The translations under genes and the position numbers were made by a program. A model generated the notes under the pieces. It saw nothing but the letters and a program-made list of their open reading frames with translations, was not told the DNA's origin and ran no database searches. A stretch of 64,000 nucleotides of DNA from Clostridium celatum DSM 1785 (GTDB lineage: Bacteria; Bacillota; Clostridia; Clostridiales; Clostridiaceae): positions 1 to 64,000 of the forward strand of contig NZ_KB291607.1 of NCBI RefSeq assembly GCF_000320405.1, in the 5' to 3' direction. Shown here piece by piece: positions 50,855 to 59,292 of the stretch. Position 1 is the stretch's first letter. The number at the start of each line of letters is the position of its first letter.

Positions 50855-51978
50855 CTAGTTTATATCGATTTTATAAACATCTAATAAAGTATTAACTATA
50901 TCTTCTATTTCATATCCTTTAGCTTTAAGGCTTCTTCTATAGCTTCTTTATTATTATTTTTTTTGCCTATAAGCTTTAATGCTTCATCTGCCCATTTATC
51001 TATTCCATCATCTAGCTTAATTTGCTTTACAAGTCCTATTCCTAAATCTGCTTCTGGCTGTATAGCCTCTGATACTAAACAAGGCAATCCACTTGCTTGT
51101 GCCTCTAACATAACCAATCCTAACCCCTCATATATAGAAGGGAAAAGAAATATATCACAGCTATTCAATATTAAATCTACATCTTTCCTTAACCCTAGGA
51201 AAAAAACATTATCACTAATTCCTAATTTGATTACCTTTTTTTCTATCTCTTCCTTTAATGGTCCATCTCCAACTAAAATCAGCTTTATCCTATTATCTTT
51301 ATTTATCATTTTATTTGCTACTTCTATTAAAAAGTTATGATTTTTAGCATCTACAAATCTTCCAATATGTCCAGTAATAATATCATCATCATTTAATTTT
51401 AATTTTTTTATTAAGTTAATATTATTATTAAAATTTAAAAACTTAGTATAATCCACATAATTAGGTAATACCTTATATTTATTATTCTTAATTATATTTT
51501 TTCCAAATAAGTATTCTCCTGCACTATTACTACATGCAATATAATTAGTCGAAAATAATATTATTAAAATTCTCATAATAGTAAAATAAATCTTTTTTAT
51601 AATACTATTTCCCATATCTAAATTAGTATGTGAATGTGATATTCTTATTTTAGTTCCTGCTAATTTTGCTGCTATCATAGCTATTCCACAATTAAACAAA
51701 GTATGAGCATGAACTATATCATATCTTCCTTCTTTTATAATTTTATATAAATTCTTAATAGCCTTTAATTGCCCTATTTCAGCAGGAGATTTTGTGCTAA
51801 TAATCTTTCCACCTAGCTCAATAATTTCCTTATCATAATATCCATCTCTATCATAATAAGATATAAAGTCGAATCTAATATCTTTATGAATTTGCCTATA
51901 TAAATTCATAAGCATAGTTTCCGTTCCACCTATATCCATTCCACCTACTACATGTAATACTTTTTCTTTTTTATTCAT
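50855..51978 (-). CDS. GT4 glycosyltransferase (capsule), C-terminus in -1 frame
   Basis: A GT-B enzyme with GGMDIGGTETMLMNLYR near the N-terminus. The donor domain has HIGRFVDAKNHNFLIEVA, LILVGDGPLKEEI and LFPSIYEGLGLVMLEAQASG. The open frame stops at 50905 after KLKDMK. One added base in TTAAAG (50923-50928) gives KAKGYEIEDIVNTLL and a stop at 50855, a usual GT4 ending, and moves the stop into the next gene's GGAGTG ribosome-binding site. Restored length is about 374. Loss of the last 17 residues might not abolish activity. Confidence 0.88.
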
Positions 51979-51999
51979 ATTAATCTCAACTTTCTATAC

Positions 52000-53061
52000 T
52001 TAATAAAAGAAATTAATTATATTAAATTTACTTGTATAATTTATTCCACTCATCTTAGAATCTACTACAAAAAATACGATATAACATAAAATTAAGAAAT
52101 AATATATAACTCTTTTCTCTTTAATATTATTAAAAGATTTTTTTATTATAAAAGGTAATGTTATAAGTACATATAACTGAGTATATATAGTAAATCTTGC
52201 AAATATCCAATTATAATAGGATATAGCCATTATAAGAAAATTAATCAAAGTCATATTTATAAATATGTTACCATTTTCCCATTGTTTCAAACTTTCTCTC
52301 TTTATATATGACAACATTACTGGCACAAAATAAACTATTACTCTAATAATATTTGCTCCACCTTCATTAAAATCTTCATATCCTGCATATTTCGAATTTC
52401 CTAATATTTTGTATATTAAACTTATTGCTGGCTCATAAAATATCATCACTACAATAAAAGCTATAATTGCAACCCATATCTGTTTAGACCATTCCTTCTG
52501 TATCGCAACTAAATATATTGGAATCATAACCAGTGCGGATATATGAAAAGTAGACAGTGCTATCATAATAAGACAATATGTTTTAAACTTTCTATTAATA
52601 ATCAGTGGAGTACATAAAAATATTATTGATGCAACTAACGATTGTCTAATTCCATTCATTGTAACTATATAATATGAGACCATATATAAAAATACACCTA
52701 ATTCAAAATTATCCTTTGAATATTTTCTGATGACCCATATATTGCATACATTTATTATTAATGAAGTTATTAAAATCATAAATTGTGGATCTTCAGATAT
52801 ACTTTTTAATATCATAAGAAATATTGTAAATCCTGGCTCATAAGCTGAATTAGCAATATCATAATTAGGAGTAATTGAATTATATGAATGTACATAATAA
52901 TATGTGTCCCCTATTCCACTTCTTAATCCTGATACTAAAGTAAATATACTAATTATTACTATAGTAATTAATAAATTTGCATTACCATTTTTATCTTTAA
53001 AAATTACTGCTAATATTGCTAAAACAAATGTAATTATCAATGTAAAATAAAAAATATCCAC
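52000..53061 (-). CDS. EpsG-like polysaccharide polymerase (Wzy role)
   Basis: A 353-residue membrane protein with about ten hydrophobic segments. SGLRSGIGDTYYYVHSY early in the chain and MNGIRQSLVASIIFL in the middle, with AYEPGFTIFLMILK, are the EpsG family signature. It should polymerise flipped repeat units on the outer face. It lies 5 bp after a GT2 gene and 21 bp before the GT4 gene, within the operon. Confidence 0.9.
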   Translation of the reverse strand: MDIFYFTLIITFVLAILAVIFKDKNGNANLLITIVIISIFTLVSGLRSGIGDTYYYVHSYNSITPNYDIANSAYEPGFTIFLMILKSISEDPQFMILITSLIINVCNIWVIRKYSKDNFELGVFLYMVSYYIVTMNGIRQSLVASIIFLCTPLIINRKFKTYCLIMIALSTFHISALVMIPIYLVAIQKEWSKQIWVAIIAFIVVMIFYEPAISLIYKILGNSKYAGYEDFNEGGANIIRVIVYFVPVMLSYIKRESLKQWENGNIFINMTLINFLIMAISYYNWIFARFTIYTQLYVLITLPFIIKKSFNNIKEKRVIYYFLILCYIVFFVVDSKMSGINYTSKFNIINFFY

Positions 53062-53066
53062 ACTTT

Positions 53067-53891
53067 CTACCCCTCTATATTAACTTCTGATATACTTACA
53101 TTATTATGATATCTTCTAATTAAAGCTATTGGTATAAACATAGTAACTAATGGTTTTAACAAGTATAAATAATATTTCAATGGAATACTTAACCTTTTAT
53201 ATCCTCTACAACTTATTACAAATACATTAAAATAATTTCTAAATGTTCTTCTCTTATAAGCATCATTATCATCTCTTACTTTATATAATGCATCGTCTAA
53301 GTTATATCCTTTAAAACCTTCTTCAAAAAATCTAAACCATAAATCCATATCTTCACAACGAGTTGTATACTTAGTTACTCTATATCCATTTAATTTTTCA
53401 TAAACTTCTCTCTTAGCTAATATAGTAGCATGACAAAAAGCTGTTCCTTTTATCATTGTAAATTTATTAGGTATATTCTCTTCTATGCCCCTTATTCCAT
53501 TTATTCCATTTTCATCGAATGAAACCATTTTTGTTCCAACTAAATCATATTCTTCATTCTCACTTAAAAACTTAACCTGTTTTTCTAATCTATCATTTAA
53601 AGATATATCATCACCATCTTGTCTTGCTATATAATCCCCAGATGCGATCTCAAGGCATCTATTAAGTGTAGGAGCTAATGTTATATTATTTTCATTTGTA
53701 ATAATCTTTATTTTATCTGGATATTTATTAGCATATTCTTTAGCTATATCTAAAGTTTTATCTTTAGAACAATCATCACACATAATAAGCTCCCAATTAT
53801 CATATGTTTGTCCTAATATAGAATCTATACTTTCTCTTAAAGTACTTTCACAGTTATATATCCCCATTATTACAGAAACTTTTGGATTCAT
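53067..53891 (-). CDS. GT2 glycosyltransferase (capsule)
   Basis: A 274-residue enzyme, shorter than its neighbours, with VSVIMGIYNCESTLRESI, MCDDCSKDKTLDIAKEYA and RQDGDDISLNDRLEKQV. The acceptor-side RCEDMDLWFRFFEEG is typical of EpsE/SpsA-like rhamnosyl or galactosyl transferases. The C-terminal segment is hydrophobic (about 240-262). It starts 9 bp after the fused acetyltransferase-GT4 gene. Confidence 0.9.
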   Translation of the reverse strand: MNPKVSVIMGIYNCESTLRESIDSILGQTYDNWELIMCDDCSKDKTLDIAKEYANKYPDKIKIITNENNITLAPTLNRCLEIASGDYIARQDGDDISLNDRLEKQVKFLSENEEYDLVGTKMVSFDENGINGIRGIEENIPNKFTMIKGTAFCHATILAKREVYEKLNGYRVTKYTTRCEDMDLWFRFFEEGFKGYNLDDALYKVRDDNDAYKRRTFRNYFNVFVISCRGYKRLSIPLKYYLYLLKPLVTMFIPIALIRRYHNNVSISEVNIEG

Positions 53892-53900
53892 ATGCTCCTC

Positions 53901-55766
53901 CTAATTCAAACTTTTGTATATGTCCATTAACTCCTTATTAACATTAACAACATCATAAGGTTCAATTTCTCTAACTATTTCTTCATCACTACTTTCATAA
54001 GTAGCAGCAACTTCTAGCATTATTTCTTTCATATAGTAATATTCTTTAATTGTTCTTGCTGTTGCTTGAAAGTCTCCAACTTTAACTAACTGTCCAACAT
54101 TTTCATTGCAAACTAAATCTCTACATCCTCTAATATCTGTAGCAATAACTTTCTTTCCATTTGCCATAAGCTCCATAATATTTCTTGGAAGCCCTTCTCT
54201 ATATGAAAGTAATGTTCCTATATCACTTATATTGATAAGTTCATTAACATCATTTCTAAAGCCTAAGAATAAAACCTTATCCCTAACCCCTCTAGCTAAG
54301 GCTTCTTGCTTTAATTCATTAAGCTTATCACCCTCACCAACAAACATTACTTTAAGTCTTGGACAATCTTCTTTTAATAATTCAATTGCTTTTATAAGCT
54401 GTATTTGGTTTTTATTTTCATTAAGCTCTGCAATCATTATTACAACAAAATCCTCATCTTTAATATTAAGCTCTTGTTTCTTTCTTTTTTGTTCTTCATA
54501 ACTTAATGTTTTATATGAATTTAAGTCTAATCCAACACCTTTAACTAAATAGCTTTTTTTAGGCTTAAGCTTTGACTTTGTAATTTCATAATCTTCACTA
54601 TTTATATTGATAGTAACATCAGTAAATTTTGCCATAACCTTCTCAATTGGATAATATAAAAGCCACCCTGCCTTTGATCCACCTTTTAAGAAATGATACC
54701 CATGAGCTGTATAAATAGTTTTTAGCTTAGGGAATTTAACCTTAAGTAATCTACCAAATATAGAAGCTATAGGTGTATGAACATGAACTATTCCATACTG
54801 ATTTTCCTTTTGAATTTTTATAAGCTCCTTAAAAGCTTTAAAGTTTCCAATACTTAAAGGACTTCTGCTAAATGGAACCTCAAAAACTCTAACTCCCTTT
54901 TCAATTAAACCTTTATCAATTTCCTTATCAATAGAACATGCAATATCAACGCTATATCCATTTTCTAAAAGCATCTCTATATGAGGAATTAAAAAAGCAT
55001 TAACAGTTCTACTAACTGTAGTTATATATAAAACTTTTTTCATATTTTCTTTACTCTTATCTTTTTCATTATTTTCTTCTAGCTTTACTATGCTAGCATC
55101 ATTTATTTCTTTCTTTTTAATAATCTTACTTGGAACTCCAACATTAGTTGTATTGCTTAAAACATCCTTAACTACAACTGCACCAGCTCCAATAATTGAA
55201 CCTTGTCCAACAGTTTTACCTTGAATTACAGTAGCTCCAGATCCAATAAGCACTCCTTCTTCTATAAGATCATTTCCAGAAATATTAACATTCCAAAGAA
55301 GTGAGGCATAATCTTTTATGATAGAATCATGACCAATACCACATTTTGGACTTACAATAACATGATCGCCTATAGTAATATTAGTAGTCATAATTACACC
55401 TGGATAAATTATAGTCCCAGCACCAATGCTAATGCTTTCATTAATAAAAACATCTGGATGAATTATAGTAGCAAAGTCAAAATCATCCTTTAGCTTATCT
55501 ACAATATTTTTCTTAACTCTATAATTAGCTATAGCAACAACAATATTAGGTTTATTAATATAAGTTATGTCACCATTATTTCTATATCTATCTAAATAGC
55601 TTAAACCACCTAAAACAACATATCCATTAACAACTTTTCCCCACATAGATTCATTATCATCAACAATCCCTAGTATGTTCCACTTTGGAGTCCTAGCATT
55701 TATCTGCTCAATAATCAAAGCAACTTCTCTACCAACTCCACCAGCACCGATAATTATAATATCCAT
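53901..55766 (-). CDS. Fusion of PglD/EpsM-like sugar O/N-acetyltransferase and EpsD-like GT4
   Basis: About 621 residues from ATG 55766 (MDIIIIGAGGVGRE), preceded by GGGAGGTAGG; an upstream frame extension of 27 codons lacks a ribosome-binding site. Residues 1-215 are a NeuD/PglD acyltransferase: a Rossmann-like sugar-binding part, then left-handed beta-helix hexapeptides with CGIGHDSIIKDYA and GSGATVIQGKTVG. After a lysine/glutamate linker, about 241-621 form a GT4 enzyme with TVSRTVNAFLIPHIEML, VHVHTPIASIFGRLL, IYTAHGYHFLKGG and SYREGLPRNIMELMANG. In B. subtilis eps the equivalents (EpsM, EpsD) are separate proteins. The fusion would couple acetylation of the initiating sugar to the next transfer. 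Confidence 0.88.
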   Translation of the reverse strand: MDIIIIGAGGVGREVALIIEQINARTPKWNILGIVDDNESMWGKVVNGYVVLGGLSYLDRYRNNGDITYINKPNIVVAIANYRVKKNIVDKLKDDFDFATIIHPDVFINESISIGAGTIIYPGVIMTTNITIGDHVIVSPKCGIGHDSIIKDYASLLWNVNISGNDLIEEGVLIGSGATVIQGKTVGQGSIIGAGAVVVKDVLSNTTNVGVPSKIIKKKEINDASIVKLEENNEKDKSKENMKKVLYITTVSRTVNAFLIPHIEMLLENGYSVDIACSIDKEIDKGLIEKGVRVFEVPFSRSPLSIGNFKAFKELIKIQKENQYGIVHVHTPIASIFGRLLKVKFPKLKTIYTAHGYHFLKGGSKAGWLLYYPIEKVMAKFTDVTININSEDYEITKSKLKPKKSYLVKGVGLDLNSYKTLSYEEQKRKKQELNIKDEDFVVIMIAELNENKNQIQLIKAIELLKEDCPRLKVMFVGEGDKLNELKQEALARGVRDKVLFLGFRNDVNELINISDIGTLLSYREGLPRNIMELMANGKKVIATDIRGCRDLVCNENVGQLVKVGDFQATARTIKEYYYMKEIMLEVAATYESSDEEIVREIEPYDVVNVNKELMDIYKSLN

Positions 55767-55876
55767 TTTCCTACCTCCCTCTACAATGTGATTTTTAATA
55801 ATGTTATTATAGTTAGACATTAATTTTAATATGTAATATTTATACAATGCTGAAATAAATGTTTCATATTAATATT

Positions 55877-56530
55877 TTAATCTTCATAATAATAGTAATA
55901 ATAACTATCCTTTTTGTTTTCTACGGCATTTAGTACTGTTCCAACAACATTAGATTTAACTTTTTCTAGTTCCTTATATCCTTTAACTATATCAACACTC
56001 TTTGTTACTCCAGCTCTTACAACTAAAATAGTTCCATCAACCTTTGCTGATAGTACAACCCCATCATTTATATTTCTAACTGGAGGTGTATCAATAATTA
56101 CATAATCATAAACATCCTTTAAAGCTGCTATTAAATCTTCCATTGCTTTTGAAGAAACCATTTCTGCTGGATTTGGTGTTTTTTGACCTGCTGTAATAAT
56201 ATGTACATTATCTTCTATCTTATTAACAACCTCATTAACCTTTTTCTTACCAATAAGGCAATCTGTTAATCCTGCAGTATTTGCTACTCTAAATTTTTTA
56301 TGTATTGTAGGCTTTCTTAAGTCAGCATCAACAATAATAACTTTTTTTCCACCTTGAGCTAAAACAAAAGCTAAATTACCAGAAACAGTAGACTTTCCTT
56401 CTCCTGGATTACTACTAGTAACAACTAATGTTTTTAACTTCTTATCAACAGATGAGTATTCTAAACTTGTTCTTAGTCCTCTATAAGCTTCTGCTAATAA
56501 AGATTTTGGATTTTCTTTAACAGTTAACAT
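55877..56530 (-). CDS. cpsD: CpsD/CapB bacterial tyrosine kinase
   Basis: A 217-residue cytoplasmic BY-kinase. Walker A is SSNPGEGKST, Walker A-prime VIIVDADLRKP and Walker B YVIIDTPPV. The C-terminus is a tyrosine cluster (DSYYYYYYED), the autophosphorylation tail. It begins 11 bp after cpsC, whose cytoplasmic end activates it. CpsB at 63074 is the cognate phosphatase by family. Phosphorylation cycles set polymer length. Confidence 0.95.
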   Translation of the reverse strand: MLTVKENPKSLLAEAYRGLRTSLEYSSVDKKLKTLVVTSSNPGEGKSTVSGNLAFVLAQGGKKVIIVDADLRKPTIHKKFRVANTAGLTDCLIGKKKVNEVVNKIEDNVHIITAGQKTPNPAEMVSSKAMEDLIAALKDVYDYVIIDTPPVRNINDGVVLSAKVDGTILVVRAGVTKSVDIVKGYKELEKVKSNVVGTVLNAVENKKDSYYYYYYED

Positions 56531-56541
56531 ATTATGCCCTC

Positions 56542-57258
56542 CTAACTTGCCTTTTTGTTATTTCTTTTATTTTTCTTGCTTCTGCTTATTTCATCATCTT
56601 CTAAAGGTAATTCCCCTAATACTGGTATTGGTAATAATTTTTCTAAATCTTCTCTTCTTGCTAAAGTATCATCTAAATAATCTAAAACAAATACTAATCC
56701 AATTCCCATTAATAAACCTGCAATAAGCCCTACTAAAACTACCTTAGCCTTTGCTGGTACTTTTTCAACTACCTTTACACTTTCAATAACCTTTGTATAT
56801 GTATTTAAAACTATTTCTTTTACTCCAACTTCAAACTCACTAGATAATGTACTTACTACCTTTTCTGCTGTTGTTGGGTTATCCGAAGTATATCCTATAG
56901 TAAGTATTGGTGCATTTTGCGATGCAGTAAAGCTTAATCCACCCATAAGCTGACCTGGAGTCATATTTAAGTTTCCTTTGTCTATAACTTTTTTCATAAA
57001 GTCATCTGTTTTGATTATTTCTATGTATGAATTTATTAAACTAGCATAACTACTTAATTCACTACTGCTATAATCACCTTGAATATTTTCATTTTTCCCT
57101 GCAAATATCTTAACTGTTGCTGTATAGCTTGACTTCATTTTAAATGTAGCAAAAATACCAGCTAATAATGTAAATGCTAATGCACAAATTACTATTAATT
57201 TAAATCTTTTCTTTAAAACATATAAAAGCTCATCAATATTTAAAGTCTTTTCGTCCAT
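56542..57258 (-). CDS. cpsC: CpsC/CapA polysaccharide co-polymerase (Wzz family)
   Basis: A 238-residue chain-length determinant with two membrane helices (about 18-38 and 172-192) flanking an extracytoplasmic loop. The N-terminal Wzz pattern is LNIDELLYVLKKRFKLIV and the second helix carries PAKAKVVLVGLIAGLLMG. The cytoplasmic tail should activate CpsD. A strong AGGAGG ribosome-binding site precedes the ATG, and hairpin copy 4 lies directly upstream of it. Confidence 0.93.
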   Translation of the reverse strand: MDEKTLNIDELLYVLKKRFKLIVICALAFTLLAGIFATFKMKSSYTATVKIFAGKNENIQGDYSSSELSSYASLINSYIEIIKTDDFMKKVIDKGNLNMTPGQLMGGLSFTASQNAPILTIGYTSDNPTTAEKVVSTLSSEFEVGVKEIVLNTYTKVIESVKVVEKVPAKAKVVLVGLIAGLLMGIGLVFVLDYLDDTLARREDLEKLLPIPVLGELPLEDDEISRSKKNKRNNKKAS

Positions 57259-57280
57259 TTTTTCCTCCTAATCAGTAACT

Positions 57281-57321
57281 ACCCGCGGGGCCAATCCAAA
57301 AATTGGATTGACCCCGCGGGT
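57281..57321. repeat. Dispersed GC-rich hairpin element, copy 4
   Basis: 19-bp arms (57281-57299 and 57303-57321) with loop AAA. One C-A mismatch on the plus strand is a G-U pair in leftward RNA. It begins 6 nt after the stop codon of the sugar transferase and ends about 13 bp before the cpsC ribosome-binding site, inside the operon. No U run follows. Confidence 0.9.
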
Positions 57322-57327
57322 CATCCA

Positions 57328-57939
57328 TTAATTATTTCCATTAAAGAATTCTGCTGTAGCTTGACCTTCTTGGCTTATTCCTTCTCTCTTAGAGACTTTA
57401 TAAAAAGTCATAAAGAATATTTTTATATCAAGCCATAAACTCCAGTTTTCAACATACCAAACATCAAGCTCAAACTTTTCATTCCAAGTTAATGAGTTTC
57501 TTCCATTAATTTGAGCCCATCCAGTAAGTCCTGGTGTTACATCATGTCTTTTTATTTGTCTTTCGTTATATAAAGGAAGATATTGAACAAGTAATGGTCT
57601 TGGCCCAATTAAACTCATATCTCCTTTTAATATATTTATAAGCTCTGGTAATTCATCTAAGCTTAAGCTTCTTAAAGTTTTACCAAGCTTAGTCATTCTA
57701 AGCTCATCTGGAAGCTGATCCCCATTCTTATCAACAGCATCCTTCATAGTTCTAAACTTAATCATCTCAAACTCTTTATTGCCCTTTCCAATTCTCTTTT
57801 GTCTAAAGAATATTGGACTACCAAGCTTTGTTCTTATAAGTATTGCACATATAAGTAAAACTGGTGATAATACTATAAGCCCCCCAAGAGCACAAAGTAT
57901 ATCAAACACTCTTTTTATTACTAAACTAAATCTATTCAT
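57328..57939 (-). CDS. Undecaprenyl-phosphate sugar phosphotransferase (PglC/EpsL-like)
   Basis: A 203-residue monotopic phosphoglycosyl transferase that starts the repeat unit by moving a sugar-1-phosphate to undecaprenyl phosphate. The N-terminal hydrophobic re-entrant helix has VFDILCALGGLIVLSPVL. FFRQKRIGKGNKEFEMIKFR, the catalytic Asp-Glu in SLDELPELINIL and IGPRPLLVQYLP follow. Small PglC-type enzymes of this length prefer UDP-diNAcBac in Campylobacter, and the adjacent dehydratase, aminotransferase and acetyltransferase fit that substrate. Confidence 0.93.
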   Translation of the reverse strand: MNRFSLVIKRVFDILCALGGLIVLSPVLLICAILIRTKLGSPIFFRQKRIGKGNKEFEMIKFRTMKDAVDKNGDQLPDELRMTKLGKTLRSLSLDELPELINILKGDMSLIGPRPLLVQYLPLYNERQIKRHDVTPGLTGWAQINGRNSLTWNEKFELDVWYVENWSLWLDIKIFFMTFYKVSKREGISQEGQATAEFFNGNN

Positions 57940-57972
57940 TAAATAATCCCCTAAAACTACTTCACTACAATT

Positions 57973-59115
57973 TTATATAAATACACTTTTTACTATATTT
58001 ATAACTTTATCTATTTCTTCTTCAGTCATTTTTGTATCTGATGGTAAGCATAATCCCCTATTGAATATTTCTTCTCCTACGCTTATTCCATATTCATTAT
58101 GATTGAAGAATTCAAATTCACTATAGTATGGTTGCATATGCATTGGCTTCCATATTGGTCTACTTTCAATGTTCTTTTCTTCTAAAGCTAATATAATATC
58201 AAGTGGCTTAACCTTGCTTTCTTCCTTTAAAGTCATACAAGATAACCAGTAGTTTGGCTCACCATATTCACAAATTGGCATCATTGCTATATCTTCAATA
58301 TCTTTAAATGCTTCTGTATATCTTTCAAAGATATGCTTCTTTTGAGCTATTCTTTCGTTTAAAACTCTAAGTTGTCCTCTACCAATACCTGCTGTTATAT
58401 TTGACATTCTGTAGTTGTAGCCAAGCTCTGTATGTTCGTAATGTCTTGCATTATCTCTAGATTGAGTTGACCAAAATCTAGCCTTTGCTATTTTTTCAAC
58501 ATCATCTGAAACTAACATTCCACCACCTGAAGTAGTGATTATTTTATTTCCATTAAATGAAAATACTCCAAACTCACCAAAGGTACCTGTTTGTTTTCCT
58601 TTATATGTCGCTCCAAGTGATTCTGCTGCATCTTCAATTATTGGAGTGTTGTATCTATTACAAATTTCCATGATTTTATCCATATCAGCTGATTGTCCAT
58701 AAAGAGGAACTACTATAACAGCTCTAGGCATTTTGTTTTCTTCCTTAGCTTTAATAAAAGCTTTTTCTAAAGCTAAAGGTGACATATTCCAGCTTTCTGG
58801 TTCTGAATCTATAAATACTGGCTCTCCATGCTCATACATTATTGGATTACAACTTGCTGCAAAAGTTAAACTTGTACAGAAAACCCTATCTCCCTTTTTC
58901 ATTCCAATTGCCTTTAAAGCTAAATGAATTGCTGATGTTCCTGAAACTAAAGCTGCTGCATCCTTAGCCCCAACATACTCTGCAACTTCCTTTTCAAAAT
59001 TATTGACATTTGGTCCAAGAGGTGCAACCCAGTTAGTATCAAAAGCTTCCTTAACAAAGTCCTGCTCCATTCCACCCATATGAGGAGATGCTAAATATAT
59101 TCTCTTATTTTCCAC
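57973..59115 (-). CDS. DegT/DnrJ/EryC1 sugar aminotransferase (PglE/EpsN-like)
   Basis: A 380-residue PLP enzyme. NWVAPLGPNVNNFEKEVAEY is the substrate-side opening, ALVSGTSAIHLALKAIG binds PLP phosphate, and EDAAESLGATYKG supplies the PLP aspartate. The lysine in FSFNGNKIITT (about residue 187) forms the Schiff base. It should aminate the 4-keto sugar made by the dehydratase upstream, giving UDP-4-amino-trideoxy-GlcNAc. It is followed 33 bp later by the phosphoglycosyl transferase gene. Confidence 0.93.
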   Translation of the reverse strand: MENKRIYLASPHMGGMEQDFVKEAFDTNWVAPLGPNVNNFEKEVAEYVGAKDAAALVSGTSAIHLALKAIGMKKGDRVFCTSLTFAASCNPIMYEHGEPVFIDSEPESWNMSPLALEKAFIKAKEENKMPRAVIVVPLYGQSADMDKIMEICNRYNTPIIEDAAESLGATYKGKQTGTFGEFGVFSFNGNKIITTSGGGMLVSDDVEKIAKARFWSTQSRDNARHYEHTELGYNYRMSNITAGIGRGQLRVLNERIAQKKHIFERYTEAFKDIEDIAMMPICEYGEPNYWLSCMTLKEESKVKPLDIILALEEKNIESRPIWKPMHMQPYYSEFEFFNHNEYGISVGEEIFNRGLCLPSDTKMTEEEIDKVINIVKSVFI

Positions 59116-59292
59116 GTTCTATTCCCCCAATCTTTTTTATTTAGGGGAATTTGCTTCTCCCCCATTACTTCATATTGCTCTTTCATGACTTACTTCTAGA
59201 TCAACTTAATAAAATTACTCCTATGATAAAACACTTAAAAATTATTTACAAAATTTATATAATATTGAAGTGAATATTTAATATTAACCTTT

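Noticed and set aside
50963-51340. Plus-strand frame of 125 codons opposite a GT4 gene
   Set aside because: It overlaps a clear glycosyltransferase on the other strand and has no ribosome-binding site or recognisable motif.
54106-54501. Plus-strand frame of 131 codons opposite the fusion gene
   Set aside because: It is antisense to conserved GT4 motifs and lacks initiation signals.
15468-57321. GC-rich palindromes as plain Rho-independent terminators
   Set aside because: Only copy 2 has a U run; copy 1 lies between divergent genes and copy 4 inside an operon.
15468-57321. GC-rich palindromes as MITE insertions
   Set aside because: No target-site duplications or flanking terminal repeats are visible, and the whole element is a single hairpin.
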